Shown: positions 8,383-17,116 of the stretch, one piece after another | Position numbering within the stretch: the stretch's first letter is position 1 | How the letters are laid out: each line of letters opens with the position of its first letter | NCBI GenBank assembly: GCA_013287265.1 | Contig: JABDEC010000007.1 | Span: 14,831-48,850, forward strand | DNA length: 34,020 bases | Origin: Candidatus Babelota bacterium | GTDB lineage: Bacteria; Babelota; Babeliae; Babelales; JABDEC01 | Reading direction: 5' to 3' | Made by a program: the position numbers and the translations under genes | The notes under the pieces: model-generated | Told to the model about the DNA's origin: nothing | The model's database searches: none | The model's input: only the letters and a program-made list of their open reading frames with translations

Positions 8383-9446
8383 TGAATACAAAATCAAACG
8401 GTTATATTTTAATTTTAACTTTGATGATTTTATCAATTCTAATCATTGTGGTGACAAATATTTTTTATACTGGCACCGCTCACAATGTATTTTCAAAAAC
8501 TATAATTGATAGGGAAAAAGCTAAGATGTTGGCTTTATCTGGCGTTCAGCTGGCAATAAGTAAATTAACATTACCTGAAGAAAAAAAATCTCAGGAAGAA
8601 CAAAGCCAAGAAGCTCAAAAAAAGAATGTCGAAGATAAAAAAACAAAAAACAATATTAGATTTTTATCAAGAATCTTACCAATTTTAAATAGCTGGATCG
8701 TTATAAATTTAAAATCTGACAATGAAGAAATCGATGGACAGGTAAAAATTTGTATTTGCTGTGAAGATGGAAAAATTAATATCAATAAAATTTTTGACTA
8801 TTCAAAAAAAAGATTTATTAATGACGGAATACTTAAAGATTTTATTAAAATTTTAGATGAAATAAATAAAAAAATTCGGTCAATTACGTCGCAGGATCTA
8901 TTGAAACCTCTAGAACAATTTTTGATAAAAAGAAAATTTCCACTAAATGATGTTACTGAATTACTTTTAATTCCTCAATTTTCATATTTTAAAAATTATG
9001 TTTTTTATGAACCTCCGATCAAAGGTGAAAGACTTGAAAAGAGACCTATTTATTTAACTGACATTTTTACAACTTGGACTGATAACATTCAATTACAGCC
9101 ATGGTTACTTTCTGATTCAGTAGCAGCAATTTTAGGATTAAAAAGAATTTATCCGGATGAGATTGAAAAAAGAAAAAATAAAATTGAACAATGGATCAAA
9201 AATTTTAAAAGTAATTCAGATTGGGTGAAAGATTGGGACAAAATAATGAAACCTCTTTATGAAAAAGAATTATTATCAATGCCAAAAGGCATTGAAATTT
9301 TGTTTAATAGTGAATTTGATCCAAATATATTTTCTGTGGTATCTTATGGTACTGTTGGTGAAATTACTCAAAAAGTATTTGCTATTTTACGAAAAAATAA
9401 GAGTGATGAAGCAACTTTTGAAGTTATAAAGCTTTACTCGATATAG
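8382..9446 (+). CDS. Minor pseudopilin / GspK-like protein
   Basis: Product of 354 residues. The N-terminus MNTKSNG^YILILTLMILSILIIVVTNIF is a prepilin-like leader and helix that lacks Glu at +5, as is usual for GspK. The large soluble domain contains an alpha-helical stretch (LKDFIKILDEINKKI, PLNDVTELLLIPQF) matching the GspK pattern. In known systems GspK caps the pseudopilus tip. It has a Lys/Glu/Gln-rich insertion at residues ~65-90, like the GspJ neighbour. The start overlaps the preceding stop by one base (TAATG). It is the last pseudopilin of the operon. Confidence 0.85.
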   Translation: MNTKSNGYILILTLMILSILIIVVTNIFYTGTAHNVFSKTIIDREKAKMLALSGVQLAISKLTLPEEKKSQEEQSQEAQKKNVEDKKTKNNIRFLSRILPILNSWIVINLKSDNEEIDGQVKICICCEDGKININKIFDYSKKRFINDGILKDFIKILDEINKKIRSITSQDLLKPLEQFLIKRKFPLNDVTELLLIPQFSYFKNYVFYEPPIKGERLEKRPIYLTDIFTTWTDNIQLQPWLLSDSVAAILGLKRIYPDEIEKRKNKIEQWIKNFKSNSDWVKDWDKIMKPLYEKELLSMPKGIEILFNSEFDPNIFSVVSYGTVGEITQKVFAILRKNKSDEATFEVIKLYSI

Positions 9447-9462
9447 CAAAAAAGGAATTACA

Positions 9463-10995
9463 TTGCATTTAAAAACAGAAACTAAAGTTGGAATTTTTGT
9501 TTTAATATCAATTGCAATTTTTGCTTATATGGCAATGCATCTTGGAATATTTAATTTTCATATAAAAAATTACAAAACATATTATGTTTATTTTGAAACT
9601 TTAAGTGGATTAGGCAAAAAAGCAGATGTAAAAATTGCGGGTGTAAAAGTTGGTTGGGTTGATCAGACTGAATTAATGCAAAGTGATTCCAATCCAAGAG
9701 TAAAAATTTATGTTCAGAGCCAATATGTTCTTTATAGTGATGCATATGCGGAAATTCATCAGGAAGGGTTATTGGGTTCAAGATATCTTGAAGTTGTACC
9801 CGGAAGTCCAGGACTTGATATTATACATTCTGGAGGCACACTGCAAAGAACAGTAAAACAAAGAGTGTCGATTGAAAAATTAATGGATAGATTCGAAACA
9901 ATTGCGCATAACATTGAAGATGTTTCAGCTGCTTTAAAGGGAGCAATCGGTACGCCTGAGCAACAAAATGAATTACGTTCAATAGTTAATAATATTAGTG
10001 AAGCATCTAAAAAAATTGCTATTTTTGCTGACATACTTTCCAGAAATGAAAGAAATATTGATGGAATTTTAAATGATATAAAATCATTTTCACATGAAAT
10101 AGTTCCTGTTGGCAAAGATATTCATAAAATTGCGGAAAAATTAGATACGAATATTGATCGTTTATCAGATAGATTTGATGATACCATGAAACACATTGGT
10201 TCTGTTGCTGAAAAAATTGATCAAGGAAAAGGCTTAATTGGAAAATTAATTAATGAAAATGATGTATACGAAGATTTAAAAGTGTGTGCTAAAGGAATCA
10301 GAAAAGCTGCTGATATTGGCGATAAATTAGGAATAGTGGTTGATGCTCACGTCGAAGCAATGCAAAGAAAAGCAGAACATTATAAACATGAAGATTCCAA
10401 AGGTTATTTTGATTTCAGATTTCATACAAATGAAGATACTTTTTATTTATTTCAAATAGTTGGTTCAGAAAAAGGTACAGTAGGAAGAATATCCAACAGA
10501 AATCAATTTTATGATCAATTCGGCAAAAAATTAAATGATACTGATATAGAAAAAGTTCCAGCAGATAATTTTTATTTCCCTCCTTATCGAACCGATGCAG
10601 TTAACATAACTCGTAACACAACAAAATATGGTTTTCAATTCGGTAAAATTTATAAAGATTTGGCATTAAGATTTGGTATTTTTGAAAATACTGTTGGCGC
10701 CGGCGTTGATTATGAAATTCCTTTCTGTAATGATATTTTCAGATGGGTTACAACTTTTGAAGCTTTTGATTTAAGAGGTCAAGATCGTGTTGATGACAGA
10801 AGTCCGCATTTAAAATGGATAAACAGAATTTTCTTATTTAATAATGTTTATTTTAACTTTGGTATGGATGATTTTGTAAGTAAAATTAATGCTAGTCCAT
10901 TCGTTGGTATGGGCTTAAGATTCTCTGATGATGATCTGAAATATCTATTTAATCAAATGGGCTTCATTACGGGCAAATTGTCAGTTGAGCAATAA
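9463..10995 (+). CDS. MCE/MlaD-domain lipid-transport protein with extended C-terminus
   Basis: Product of 510 residues. It starts with TTG at 9463, preceded by AAGGA at seven bases; no ATG lies before the conserved region. An N-terminal membrane anchor (residues 8-30, KVGIFVLISIAIFAYMAMHL) is followed by one MCE domain (~38-118) with the landmarks LSGLGKKADVKIAGVKVGWV and EGLLGSRYLEV. A long helical region follows (~130-300). The last 200 residues are rich in aromatic beta-like stretches (FDFRFHTNEDTFY, FGKIYKDLALRFGIF, VYFNFGMDDF). MCE proteins carry lipids between the two membranes. No MlaE/MlaF permease or ATPase gene is adjacent. It follows the pseudopilins by 16 bp, so cotranscription is likely. 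Confidence 0.88.
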   Translation: MHLKTETKVGIFVLISIAIFAYMAMHLGIFNFHIKNYKTYYVYFETLSGLGKKADVKIAGVKVGWVDQTELMQSDSNPRVKIYVQSQYVLYSDAYAEIHQEGLLGSRYLEVVPGSPGLDIIHSGGTLQRTVKQRVSIEKLMDRFETIAHNIEDVSAALKGAIGTPEQQNELRSIVNNISEASKKIAIFADILSRNERNIDGILNDIKSFSHEIVPVGKDIHKIAEKLDTNIDRLSDRFDDTMKHIGSVAEKIDQGKGLIGKLINENDVYEDLKVCAKGIRKAADIGDKLGIVVDAHVEAMQRKAEHYKHEDSKGYFDFRFHTNEDTFYLFQIVGSEKGTVGRISNRNQFYDQFGKKLNDTDIEKVPADNFYFPPYRTDAVNITRNTTKYGFQFGKIYKDLALRFGIFENTVGAGVDYEIPFCNDIFRWVTTFEAFDLRGQDRVDDRSPHLKWINRIFLFNNVYFNFGMDDFVSKINASPFVGMGLRFSDDDLKYLFNQMGFITGKLSVEQ

Positions 10996-11005
10996 CTTAT
11001 CAATT

Positions 11006-11316
11006 TTAAGTTGTTAAAGGTTTCGAATTCCATTTGTCTAATTCAGTAAAAGATTTGTTAATTGAGTCACGTGTTTTTAGAATCTCGGCAGATAAAGATT
11101 TAATTACTGGTAACAATGTTGATGCACGTGGGCACAATCCCCAAAAGTACAAGTATTTTAGTTTCTAGTTCTTGCGCGGCTGCAAATGACTTTGTATTTA
11201 ATTCATTGGATTTATTGAGACGTTCTATAAAAACTTTATAAAATTCTGGATTTAGATCAGCTTTAAGAATTAAATGAGTTGCAACTAAATAAAATTATAA
11301 AAAGTAATTTCTTCAT
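11006..11316 (-). pseudogene. Frameshifted remnant of a small secreted protein
   Basis: On the minus strand an AAAGGAG ribosome-binding site precedes an ATG at 11316 that begins a signal peptide (MKKLLFIILF). The frame stops at 11263. Shifting frame restores a signal-like end (V-A-T-H-L-I-L-K-A) and an amphipathic helix (DLNPEFYKVFIERLNKS ... FAAAQELETK) up to about 11130. A second shift carries on through P-V-I-K-S-L-S-A-E-I-L-K ... F-T-E-L-D-K-W to a stop at 11006. Two indels in one short gene, with coding character kept on both sides, point to recent decay or to sequencing errors. It accounts for most of the otherwise empty interval 10996-11429. Confidence 0.65.
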
Positions 11317-11415
11317 ATAATCTCCTTTTTTATATAATAACTGATCTAAAAACCAAAAATCAACAATTATTTAATGCTATCTGAATATATCTTATAAGAA
11401 TAGTTAATTAAACTC

Positions 11416-11445
11416 TTGTTTTTCTTATTTTGACAATGTTACAAT
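11416..11445 (+). promoter_or_regulatory. Candidate promoter of the 136-aa secreted protein
   Basis: TTGTTT (11416-11421) and TACAAT (11440-11445) are 18 bp apart and sit just upstream of the AGGAGG ribosome-binding site of the gene starting at 11466. A nearby TTGACA at 11430 has no well-spaced partner. Confidence 0.35.
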
Positions 11446-11465
11446 TAGATAAAATAGGAGGAATA

Positions 11466-11876
11466 ATGAAGAAAAGTTTATATTGTTTAGTGTTAATATC
11501 TTTGGTCTTTAATATTAGATCTACCGATTTTGATAAAAAGGAATCAAAGGAATTGGAAGAGGCTATTGCTGCAGCTAAAAAAATTATTGATAGCGAAGAA
11601 TTTCAGGATTTAAGTTCTGGAGATAAAGCAAATTTGAAGAATTATTTTATTCTTGAGAAGCAATCATATGAATTATTAATTGCACATGAAGAAGAAGCAG
11701 CACGAATACGTGGTTATGATGCAGTTGAGTTTCGTAAAAGGCTTGAAAATGAAAATGCTTTTAATATAATGGATAGATTGAATGACTTAGTGAATAATAA
11801 AAGGGATTTGTTTCAACAAAAATTCTATGATGCAATTATTGCTTTGCTGACACCAGAGAAACCATATATAACTTAA
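11466..11876 (+). CDS. Small secreted helical protein, unknown function
   Basis: Product of 136 residues. The ATG at 11466 has a strong AGGAGG site; an in-frame ATG at 11430 would place extra residues before the signal peptide and is unlikely. The signal peptide is MKKSLYCLVLISLVFNIRS. The mature part is charged and mostly helical (runs of Glu, Lys and Ala, such as ELEEAIAAAKKIIDSEEF), with no cysteine and no known motif. It is convergent with the Cys-rich peptide gene 36 bp away. Function is unknown. Confidence 0.75.
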   Translation: MKKSLYCLVLISLVFNIRSTDFDKKESKELEEAIAAAKKIIDSEEFQDLSSGDKANLKNYFILEKQSYELLIAHEEEAARIRGYDAVEFRKRLENENAFNIMDRLNDLVNNKRDLFQQKFYDAIIALLTPEKPYIT

Positions 11877-11912
11877 AAAAATAACTTTGAAAACGGTGCA
11901 AATTCGAAAAAT

Positions 11913-12158
11913 TTATTTTTTAATACACTGACAAACGCAATTGTGCTGCTTTATTTCTGGAGAATATAGGCAACACCATTTATTATTCCAGATTAGATTT
12001 TTTTTATCACATTCATATTTGCAAATACTTGGGGCATCCTGTTGTTCTAATGGCCCGATTTCAACAGATTGAGTTTTGCTAAACTTAGAAATTGTATATA
12101 CCTGATTATTTTGCAAAAGTATTATTATTGATGTGATGAATATTATCCCTTTTTTCAT
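11913..12158 (-). CDS. Small secreted cysteine-rich peptide
   Basis: Product of 81 residues with a strong AGGAG site before the ATG. A signal peptide (MKKGIIFITSIIILLQ) is followed by a short linker. The C-terminal 40 residues hold seven cysteines: CxxxC, then WCC, then NCVCQC near the end. Such spacing suggests a disulphide-bonded or metal-binding minidomain exposed outside the cytoplasm. The odd number leaves one cysteine for dimerisation or another role. It resembles no family I can name. It is transcribed away from typA. Confidence 0.7.
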   Translation of the reverse strand: MKKGIIFITSIIILLQNNQVYTISKFSKTQSVEIGPLEQQDAPSICKYECDKKNLIWNNKWCCLYSPEIKQHNCVCQCIKK

Positions 12159-12265
12159 TACTACTCCTTTTTTCCATCTATACTTAGCCTAGCTGTCTTA
12201 TGTGAATTAATTCAATAAAATAATGTAAACTTGTAAAAAATATTGATTTTTAGCTGGTTTTTAAA

Positions 12266-12294
12266 TAGACGAATTATTTTTTTTAATTTATAAT
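12266..12294 (+). promoter_or_regulatory. Candidate promoter of typA
   Basis: TAGACG (12266-12271) and a perfect TATAAT (12289-12294) are 17 bp apart, 32 bp upstream of the typA start codon. Confidence 0.45.
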
Positions 12295-12326
12295 TTTAAA
12301 TATCCTTTAAAAATAAGATTAGAAAC

Positions 12327-14135
12327 ATGAATAATACAACGAAAAATATAAGAAATATTGCAATTATTGCCCATGTAGACCATGGTAAAACAACCCTAGT
12401 AGATAAATTATTTCAGGCATCGGGAATGGCTCAACCTGAAGGCGAAGAGCGGTTAATGGATTCAAATGCACTTGAAAAAGAGCGTGGTATTACTATTTTG
12501 GCAAAAAATACTGGCATAGTTTATAACGATTATAAGATTAATATTGTAGACACTCCCGGACACAGTGATTTTGGTGGAGAAGTAGAAAGAACTTTACAGA
12601 TGGTTGAAGGCTTTTTGCTTTTAGTTGATGCTGCAGAAGGTGTATTGCCAGGTACAAGATTTGTGCTTTCTAAAGCTTTAAATTTAAATTTAAAGCCAAT
12701 AGTAGTAATTAATAAAATAGATCGTCCTGATGCGGATATAGAAAGAACCGAACAAAATATTCATGATTTGTTTTTAGATCTTGCAACTGATTCAGCACAA
12801 TTGAATTTCCCGGTAGTTTATGGTTCAGGCAGACAAGGTTTTATGACAACTGATCTTTCTAAAAAATCTGACTCTATGAAACCTTTACTTGATACAATAA
12901 TTGAACAAATACCTGCACCTAAAGATAAGGCAAATGAGCCTTTACAATTTTTATGCACAAATATGGATTATTCTGAATATCTAGGACCAATTGCAATTGG
13001 AAGAGTGTTTAGTGGTTCAATTAAATTAGGTCAACAGGTTATTATTTGCAAAGGCGATTATAGAAGTAAACCTACAAAAATTACAAAAATTTTTGGTTTT
13101 GAAGGTTTAAGAAGAATTGAACAAAATGAGGCAATTTGCGGAGATATTGTAGCAATTACAGGGTTTGATGAAGAATCACCAATTGGAAGTACTATTTGTG
13201 ATGTAGAAAATCCAAAGCCATTAGAATATGTAAAAATTGATGAACCTACGGTTTCTATTTATATTTGCGTGAATGATTCGCCTTTTAATGGTCGCGAAGG
13301 CACACTTTTAACTTCTAGGCATTTAAAAGAAAGATTAACAAAAGAATTAAAAACAAATGTTGCATTACGAGTTGAGCCTACTGATTCGCCTGATGTATTT
13401 AAAGTTTCAGGTCGTGGTCAATTGCACTTAAGTGTTTTAATTGAAACAATGAGACGTGAAGGTTTTGAACTGCAGGTTTCGGCTCCTGAAGTTATATATA
13501 AAAATATTAATGGCCACAAAAGTGAACCAATAGAATTCATGGTTATTGATATTCCTACCGAATATCATGGCATTGTTATGGAACGACTTGGTAAGAAAAA
13601 AGCTGAATTGCAAAATATGCAGCATTTTTCAAATGATAGAGAAAGAATGGAATTTAAAATTCCTTCAAGGGCATTGCTGGGATTCAAGAGTCAATTTTTA
13701 ACAGATACTCGTGGAACCGGAATTGCGACTTTCAACTTTTATGGTTATGAACCATACAAAGGCGACATTGTTACAAGAACCAAAGGTTCATTGGTTTCTA
13801 TGGAAGCTGGAACTGTTACTGCTTATGCATTAGATAACTTACAAGAAAGAGGAATTCTTTTTGTTGCGCCTGGCGTTGAAGTTTATGAAGGTATGATTGT
13901 TGGTGAACATAGCCGAGATAATGATTTAGAAGTCAATCCTTGTAAAGGTAAGAAACTTACAAATATGCGTGCTTCAGGAACAGATGACCAAGTAAAATTA
14001 GCACCGCCAAAAATTATGGATTTAGAAACTTGTCTTGAGTGGATTCAGCCGGATGAATTAATTGAAGTCACTCCAAAATCTATCAGATTGCGCAAGAAGA
14101 AATTAAAAGCATTTGAAAGAAAACGCGATAAATAA
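12327..14135 (+). CDS. typA: Translational GTPase TypA/BipA
   Basis: Product of 602 residues, the normal length. All GTPase motifs are present: G1 [10 protein letters not shown] (~15-24), G2 KERGITI, G3 DTPGHSDF, G4 NKIDRPD. EF-G-like domains II, III and V follow. The TypA-specific C-terminal domain contains the characteristic [13 protein letters not shown] and [16 protein letters not shown]. TypA binds the ribosome and helps 50S assembly and translation under stress. It is a stand-alone gene with its own likely promoter. No deviation from the family was noticed. Confidence 0.98.
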   Translation: MNNTTKNIRNIAIIAHVDHGKTTLVDKLFQASGMAQPEGEERLMDSNALEKERGITILAKNTGIVYNDYKINIVDTPGHSDFGGEVERTLQMVEGFLLLVDAAEGVLPGTRFVLSKALNLNLKPIVVINKIDRPDADIERTEQNIHDLFLDLATDSAQLNFPVVYGSGRQGFMTTDLSKKSDSMKPLLDTIIEQIPAPKDKANEPLQFLCTNMDYSEYLGPIAIGRVFSGSIKLGQQVIICKGDYRSKPTKITKIFGFEGLRRIEQNEAICGDIVAITGFDEESPIGSTICDVENPKPLEYVKIDEPTVSIYICVNDSPFNGREGTLLTSRHLKERLTKELKTNVALRVEPTDSPDVFKVSGRGQLHLSVLIETMRREGFELQVSAPEVIYKNINGHKSEPIEFMVIDIPTEYHGIVMERLGKKKAELQNMQHFSNDRERMEFKIPSRALLGFKSQFLTDTRGTGIATFNFYGYEPYKGDIVTRTKGSLVSMEAGTVTAYALDNLQERGILFVAPGVEVYEGMIVGEHSRDNDLEVNPCKGKKLTNMRASGTDDQVKLAPPKIMDLETCLEWIQPDELIEVTPKSIRLRKKKLKAFERKRDK

Positions 14136-14138
14136 AAA

Positions 14139-14762
14139 TTAGACAGTTGCGCTTTTTTCAACCAATTTTTCCGCCAGCTTTTTTGCAAGTTTGGCTTTTT
14201 TATATTCTTTCCATTTATTTTTTAGAGTTTCCTGAACTTTTTCGTTAAGATTTAGATCCATTAAATAATTTTCTGCCTTAATAAATAATGCGATAGATAA
14301 TATAAAAACTGTAGCTTGTACAAACATTTTTTGACTTTCTGATAAATTCTTATCTGCTTTTTCTTTTAAAGTCTTCTGCCAAACTTTGTAAAGAACAAAT
14401 GGCAACATTAATCCTAGAATTCTATATTTCGAAATCTTGGGAAGTGAAATTGTAGGCAATGCGTTTTTTATATAGCTGAAAATTTGAGCCAATTTTCCAT
14501 TTGTTCCATTTACCATTCCTTCACCGAAACTGAGAAAAATTAATCCTGCACCAAATAATTCACTATAACGGTTTATTAGAGGATAGTCTGGATTACCATC
14601 TTTGATTTTATCAATAACTTTTTCGACTTCCTTAATAGTTGTTGCGAATATAATTCCACAAAACCCTCGGAACATTAAATCATTCCAGTTTATGGATTTT
14701 AAATTTAATGGTGTCATCAAGATTAAAAATGAAAGAATTATTAATTTGAAACTGTTATTCAT
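14139..14762 (-). CDS. Putative membrane protein, unknown function
   Basis: Product of 207 residues with an AGGA site before the ATG. The N-terminus (MNNSFKLIILSFLILMTPLNLKS) is a signal peptide or first membrane segment. Further hydrophobic stretches lie near residues 30-42, 70-82, 112-125 and 147-162, separated by Lys-rich loops. The tail (~175-207) is a Lys/Ala/Glu helix (KKAKLAKKLAEKLVEK). It ends 3 bp from the typA stop, convergently, with no clear terminator between. No family recognised. Confidence 0.75.
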   Translation of the reverse strand: MNNSFKLIILSFLILMTPLNLKSINWNDLMFRGFCGIIFATTIKEVEKVIDKIKDGNPDYPLINRYSELFGAGLIFLSFGEGMVNGTNGKLAQIFSYIKNALPTISLPKISKYRILGLMLPFVLYKVWQKTLKEKADKNLSESQKMFVQATVFILSIALFIKAENYLMDLNLNEKVQETLKNKWKEYKKAKLAKKLAEKLVEKSATV

Positions 14763-14841
14763 GATTTTCCTGAGTATTTTTAATTTATTAATATTTTTTA
14801 ATTAGTATTATATAAAAGATAAAAAATGTAAAATTTGCTAT

Positions 14842-14872
14842 TTGTCATATTATATGATAAATTTATTATAAT
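14842..14872 (+). promoter_or_regulatory. Candidate promoter of the 169-aa secreted protein
   Basis: TTGTCA (14842-14847) is followed by overlapping TATTAT (14864, 16-bp spacer) and TATAAT (14867, 19-bp spacer), about 35 bp before the GGGG ribosome-binding site of the next gene. Confidence 0.4.
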
Positions 14873-14905
14873 AAATACAAATTAAGCTTATTTTAAGGGG
14901 AAAAA

Positions 14906-15415
14906 ATGATTAAAAAATTAATAATTTTGGCGATTTCATTAATTTCGGTGATTTCAGCAATGGATCAAAAATTTATTTCGATGAGTTTAGTGGATCAAAA
15001 AAATAATGAAAAAATAAATACTGCAAATTTGGAAGCTATTCAAAATCAATCTTTGGATTGTAATTTAATAAATGAACTATTGGATATATTGAAAAAACAA
15101 ATGACTGATTGCTTAAACAATTTACCTGAATTATTTGCATTAGGAGATCTAAAAGATAGGTTAAATAGTTGGAATGAAGAAATAAGGCGCGAGCAAGTTT
15201 TTCAAAATAACAATGGTAGGAATTTTTTCGAATCTTTCGATAAAGAAAAATTAGCTTTGTCTATTGTAATAGGCACAAAACAGGTAATTCGAGAATGGAA
15301 AGATGCTCAAATAAAATTCGATGATAAAATTAAATCAAAAATTGAAGCACTTTTTGATTTTTTTATAAAATATATCGATGAAAATTGGAATTATGTTACT
15401 TTATTGGAATCCTAA
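14906..15415 (+). CDS. Secreted protein of unknown function
   Basis: Product of 169 residues, start supported by AAGGGG upstream. The signal peptide MIKKLIILAISLISVISA is textbook. The mature part is helical and charged, with two cysteines ~15 residues apart (LDCNLINE ... MTDCLNNL) that could form a disulphide. No known motif is visible. It lies 5 bp from the convergent outer-membrane protein gene. Small size and signal peptide put it with the other orphan secreted proteins of this window. Confidence 0.75.
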   Translation: MIKKLIILAISLISVISAMDQKFISMSLVDQKNNEKINTANLEAIQNQSLDCNLINELLDILKKQMTDCLNNLPELFALGDLKDRLNSWNEEIRREQVFQNNNGRNFFESFDKEKLALSIVIGTKQVIREWKDAQIKFDDKIKSKIEALFDFFIKYIDENWNYVTLLES

Positions 15416-15420
15416 AATTA

Positions 15421-16911
15421 TTAGAATGTTGAACCAATTTTTGCCCAGAATCCCCATTGTTGCAAGGCGCAATTGTTTTGAGGAATTTCAAAAAATCCAC
15501 CTATTCCGACAAAACCATTATTGCGATCACCTCTTAACGTGTAACCTAGCGCAATGTTAATACGATGTGTGATTGTTCCTCTTGCGCCACCAGAATATAA
15601 ATCTATTTGATTTTCTTGAATTGGAACAAATATAAAGTTACCTTTTTCATCTTTATCCGTTGGAGCTAATTTGGCAATTGTACTTTCACTTGCAGTTGCG
15701 GGTATTCCTTCAGGAGTTAAATCACCAGGCTTTCCAGCAATTCCCCACTCAGCAAGAAAGCATTCCTCTAATCTTAACCTTTCATCAGAATGTGCCCAAA
15801 GGCCATATCCTACTTCTGCTTCAAAATTATTTTGACGGAATCTGAATCCAGCCGATAAATCTATCATATAATATGGATCTACTTTTACCTTTCGTGTAAG
15901 AACATTTATTGCAGGAATATTTGTTATTGTTCCGTCAGATTTATTTAATAATAAATATCTACTCCATGGTTTATTACGTAAATCCATTGATCTCAATTGT
16001 TTATTTCTGAATAAATAAAGCATTTCTATATCAAAATTCAATGCAAATAAATATGGTGATCTTCTACAATTTAACGGTACTTGAAAATCTACAACAGTTC
16101 CTAATCCAAAATGATTCCCGAATCCTCTAAAAGCAGGAAAAACAACATTTGGATTAGGATTTTCAGCCAATGGGAAAAGTAAATAAGTATGTGCATTCAC
16201 CTGACAATCATCGCGAAAATTGAATTCAGTTCCAAATTTAAATCTAAGTTCAGTAAAACCTGCTGTTGCGCTTTTGCCATAAAATTTTCCATAAGTTAAA
16301 TTTGGTCTTCTTAATGCATCAATTATGGTTGGTTTTTGATTATTTGGAACATCTTGTACTAAATTTAAATCATTATCAACTGATTCAATTACTGCAGAAA
16401 ATCCAAGCCAAAAATATTCTAACAAACTGCACGAAAAACAACCTCTTAAATTTTGTTTAATATCTAAAACAAATGCGATTTGTTTTTGTTCAGGAAATAA
16501 AGAAAAAGTTCCTGTGAAATCATCTGATAGTTGTAACCATTCAGCGCGTATGTCTCTGATTGTGCTTGTGCCTACGAGGTCACCTTTTACTGTTAAAAAA
16601 TGTCTGTCTTTCATCAAAAAATATTCACTTATTTTTTGATTTTTTTTTGTGGGCGCATTATCAGATGATTTTTGATAAAACATCATGACCTGCGCACTTG
16701 TATTTAAATTTTCTGGGTTGCAATAAATAATGTTATGCCAAAAAGCTTGCCATGCTTCAATATTGAAATATGCAGGACGAGTAAATATGTTACTTTGGCT
16801 ATAATGGTTTTTTAATCCTAATTTATTTTGACATTGCGTATCTGTACATTTAATTTCTAAAAAAAATAAATTTGTTAACAAAAAAATTATTAAATAAAAA
16901 GAACGTTTCAT
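15421..16911 (-). CDS. Predicted outer-membrane beta-barrel protein
   Basis: Product of 496 residues with an AGGGAA site. Signal peptide MKRSFYLIIFLLTNLFFLEIKC. The mature protein has many alternating, aromatic-rich beta-type stretches (AGFTELRFKFGTEFNF, FEAEVGYGLWAHS, RINIALGYTLRG) and Gly-rich turns, and ends in Phe (KIGSTF), the usual signal for BAM-mediated insertion. This supports an outer-membrane barrel, perhaps a porin or structural protein. No specific family or ligand can be named. It would be a substrate of the BamA encoded at 22723-25197. Confidence 0.75.
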   Translation of the reverse strand: MKRSFYLIIFLLTNLFFLEIKCTDTQCQNKLGLKNHYSQSNIFTRPAYFNIEAWQAFWHNIIYCNPENLNTSAQVMMFYQKSSDNAPTKKNQKISEYFLMKDRHFLTVKGDLVGTSTIRDIRAEWLQLSDDFTGTFSLFPEQKQIAFVLDIKQNLRGCFSCSLLEYFWLGFSAVIESVDNDLNLVQDVPNNQKPTIIDALRRPNLTYGKFYGKSATAGFTELRFKFGTEFNFRDDCQVNAHTYLLFPLAENPNPNVVFPAFRGFGNHFGLGTVVDFQVPLNCRRSPYLFALNFDIEMLYLFRNKQLRSMDLRNKPWSRYLLLNKSDGTITNIPAINVLTRKVKVDPYYMIDLSAGFRFRQNNFEAEVGYGLWAHSDERLRLEECFLAEWGIAGKPGDLTPEGIPATASESTIAKLAPTDKDEKGNFIFVPIQENQIDLYSGGARGTITHRINIALGYTLRGDRNNGFVGIGGFFEIPQNNCALQQWGFWAKIGSTF

Positions 16912-17040
16912 TTAAAATTCCCTTTTTATGGTAATTATATTTGCTTAGATATATTAAGATAGGTTAATTCTAAAGACAAGTTTGGTTTTCATAAAAGTCA
17001 AAATTATTATCCAATTATATATTTTATTTAAGATTAGCGA

Positions 17041-17068
17041 TTGACATTTATGTTTTGATAAATAAAAT
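17041..17068 (+). promoter_or_regulatory. Strong candidate promoter of the Ala/Val-rich protein
   Basis: A perfect TTGACA (17041-17046) and TAAAAT (17063-17068) are 16 bp apart, about 50 bp upstream of the start codon. This is the best sigma-70-like match I found in the window. Confidence 0.6.
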
Positions 17069-17116
17069 AAATTCAAGAATATTGTAAATTTTCACAATCT
17101 AATAAAAGGGTACAAC

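Noticed and set aside
9759-10115. Antisense 118-codon frame under the MCE gene
   Set aside because: Shadow of a well-supported gene; no ribosome-binding site and no recognisable domain.
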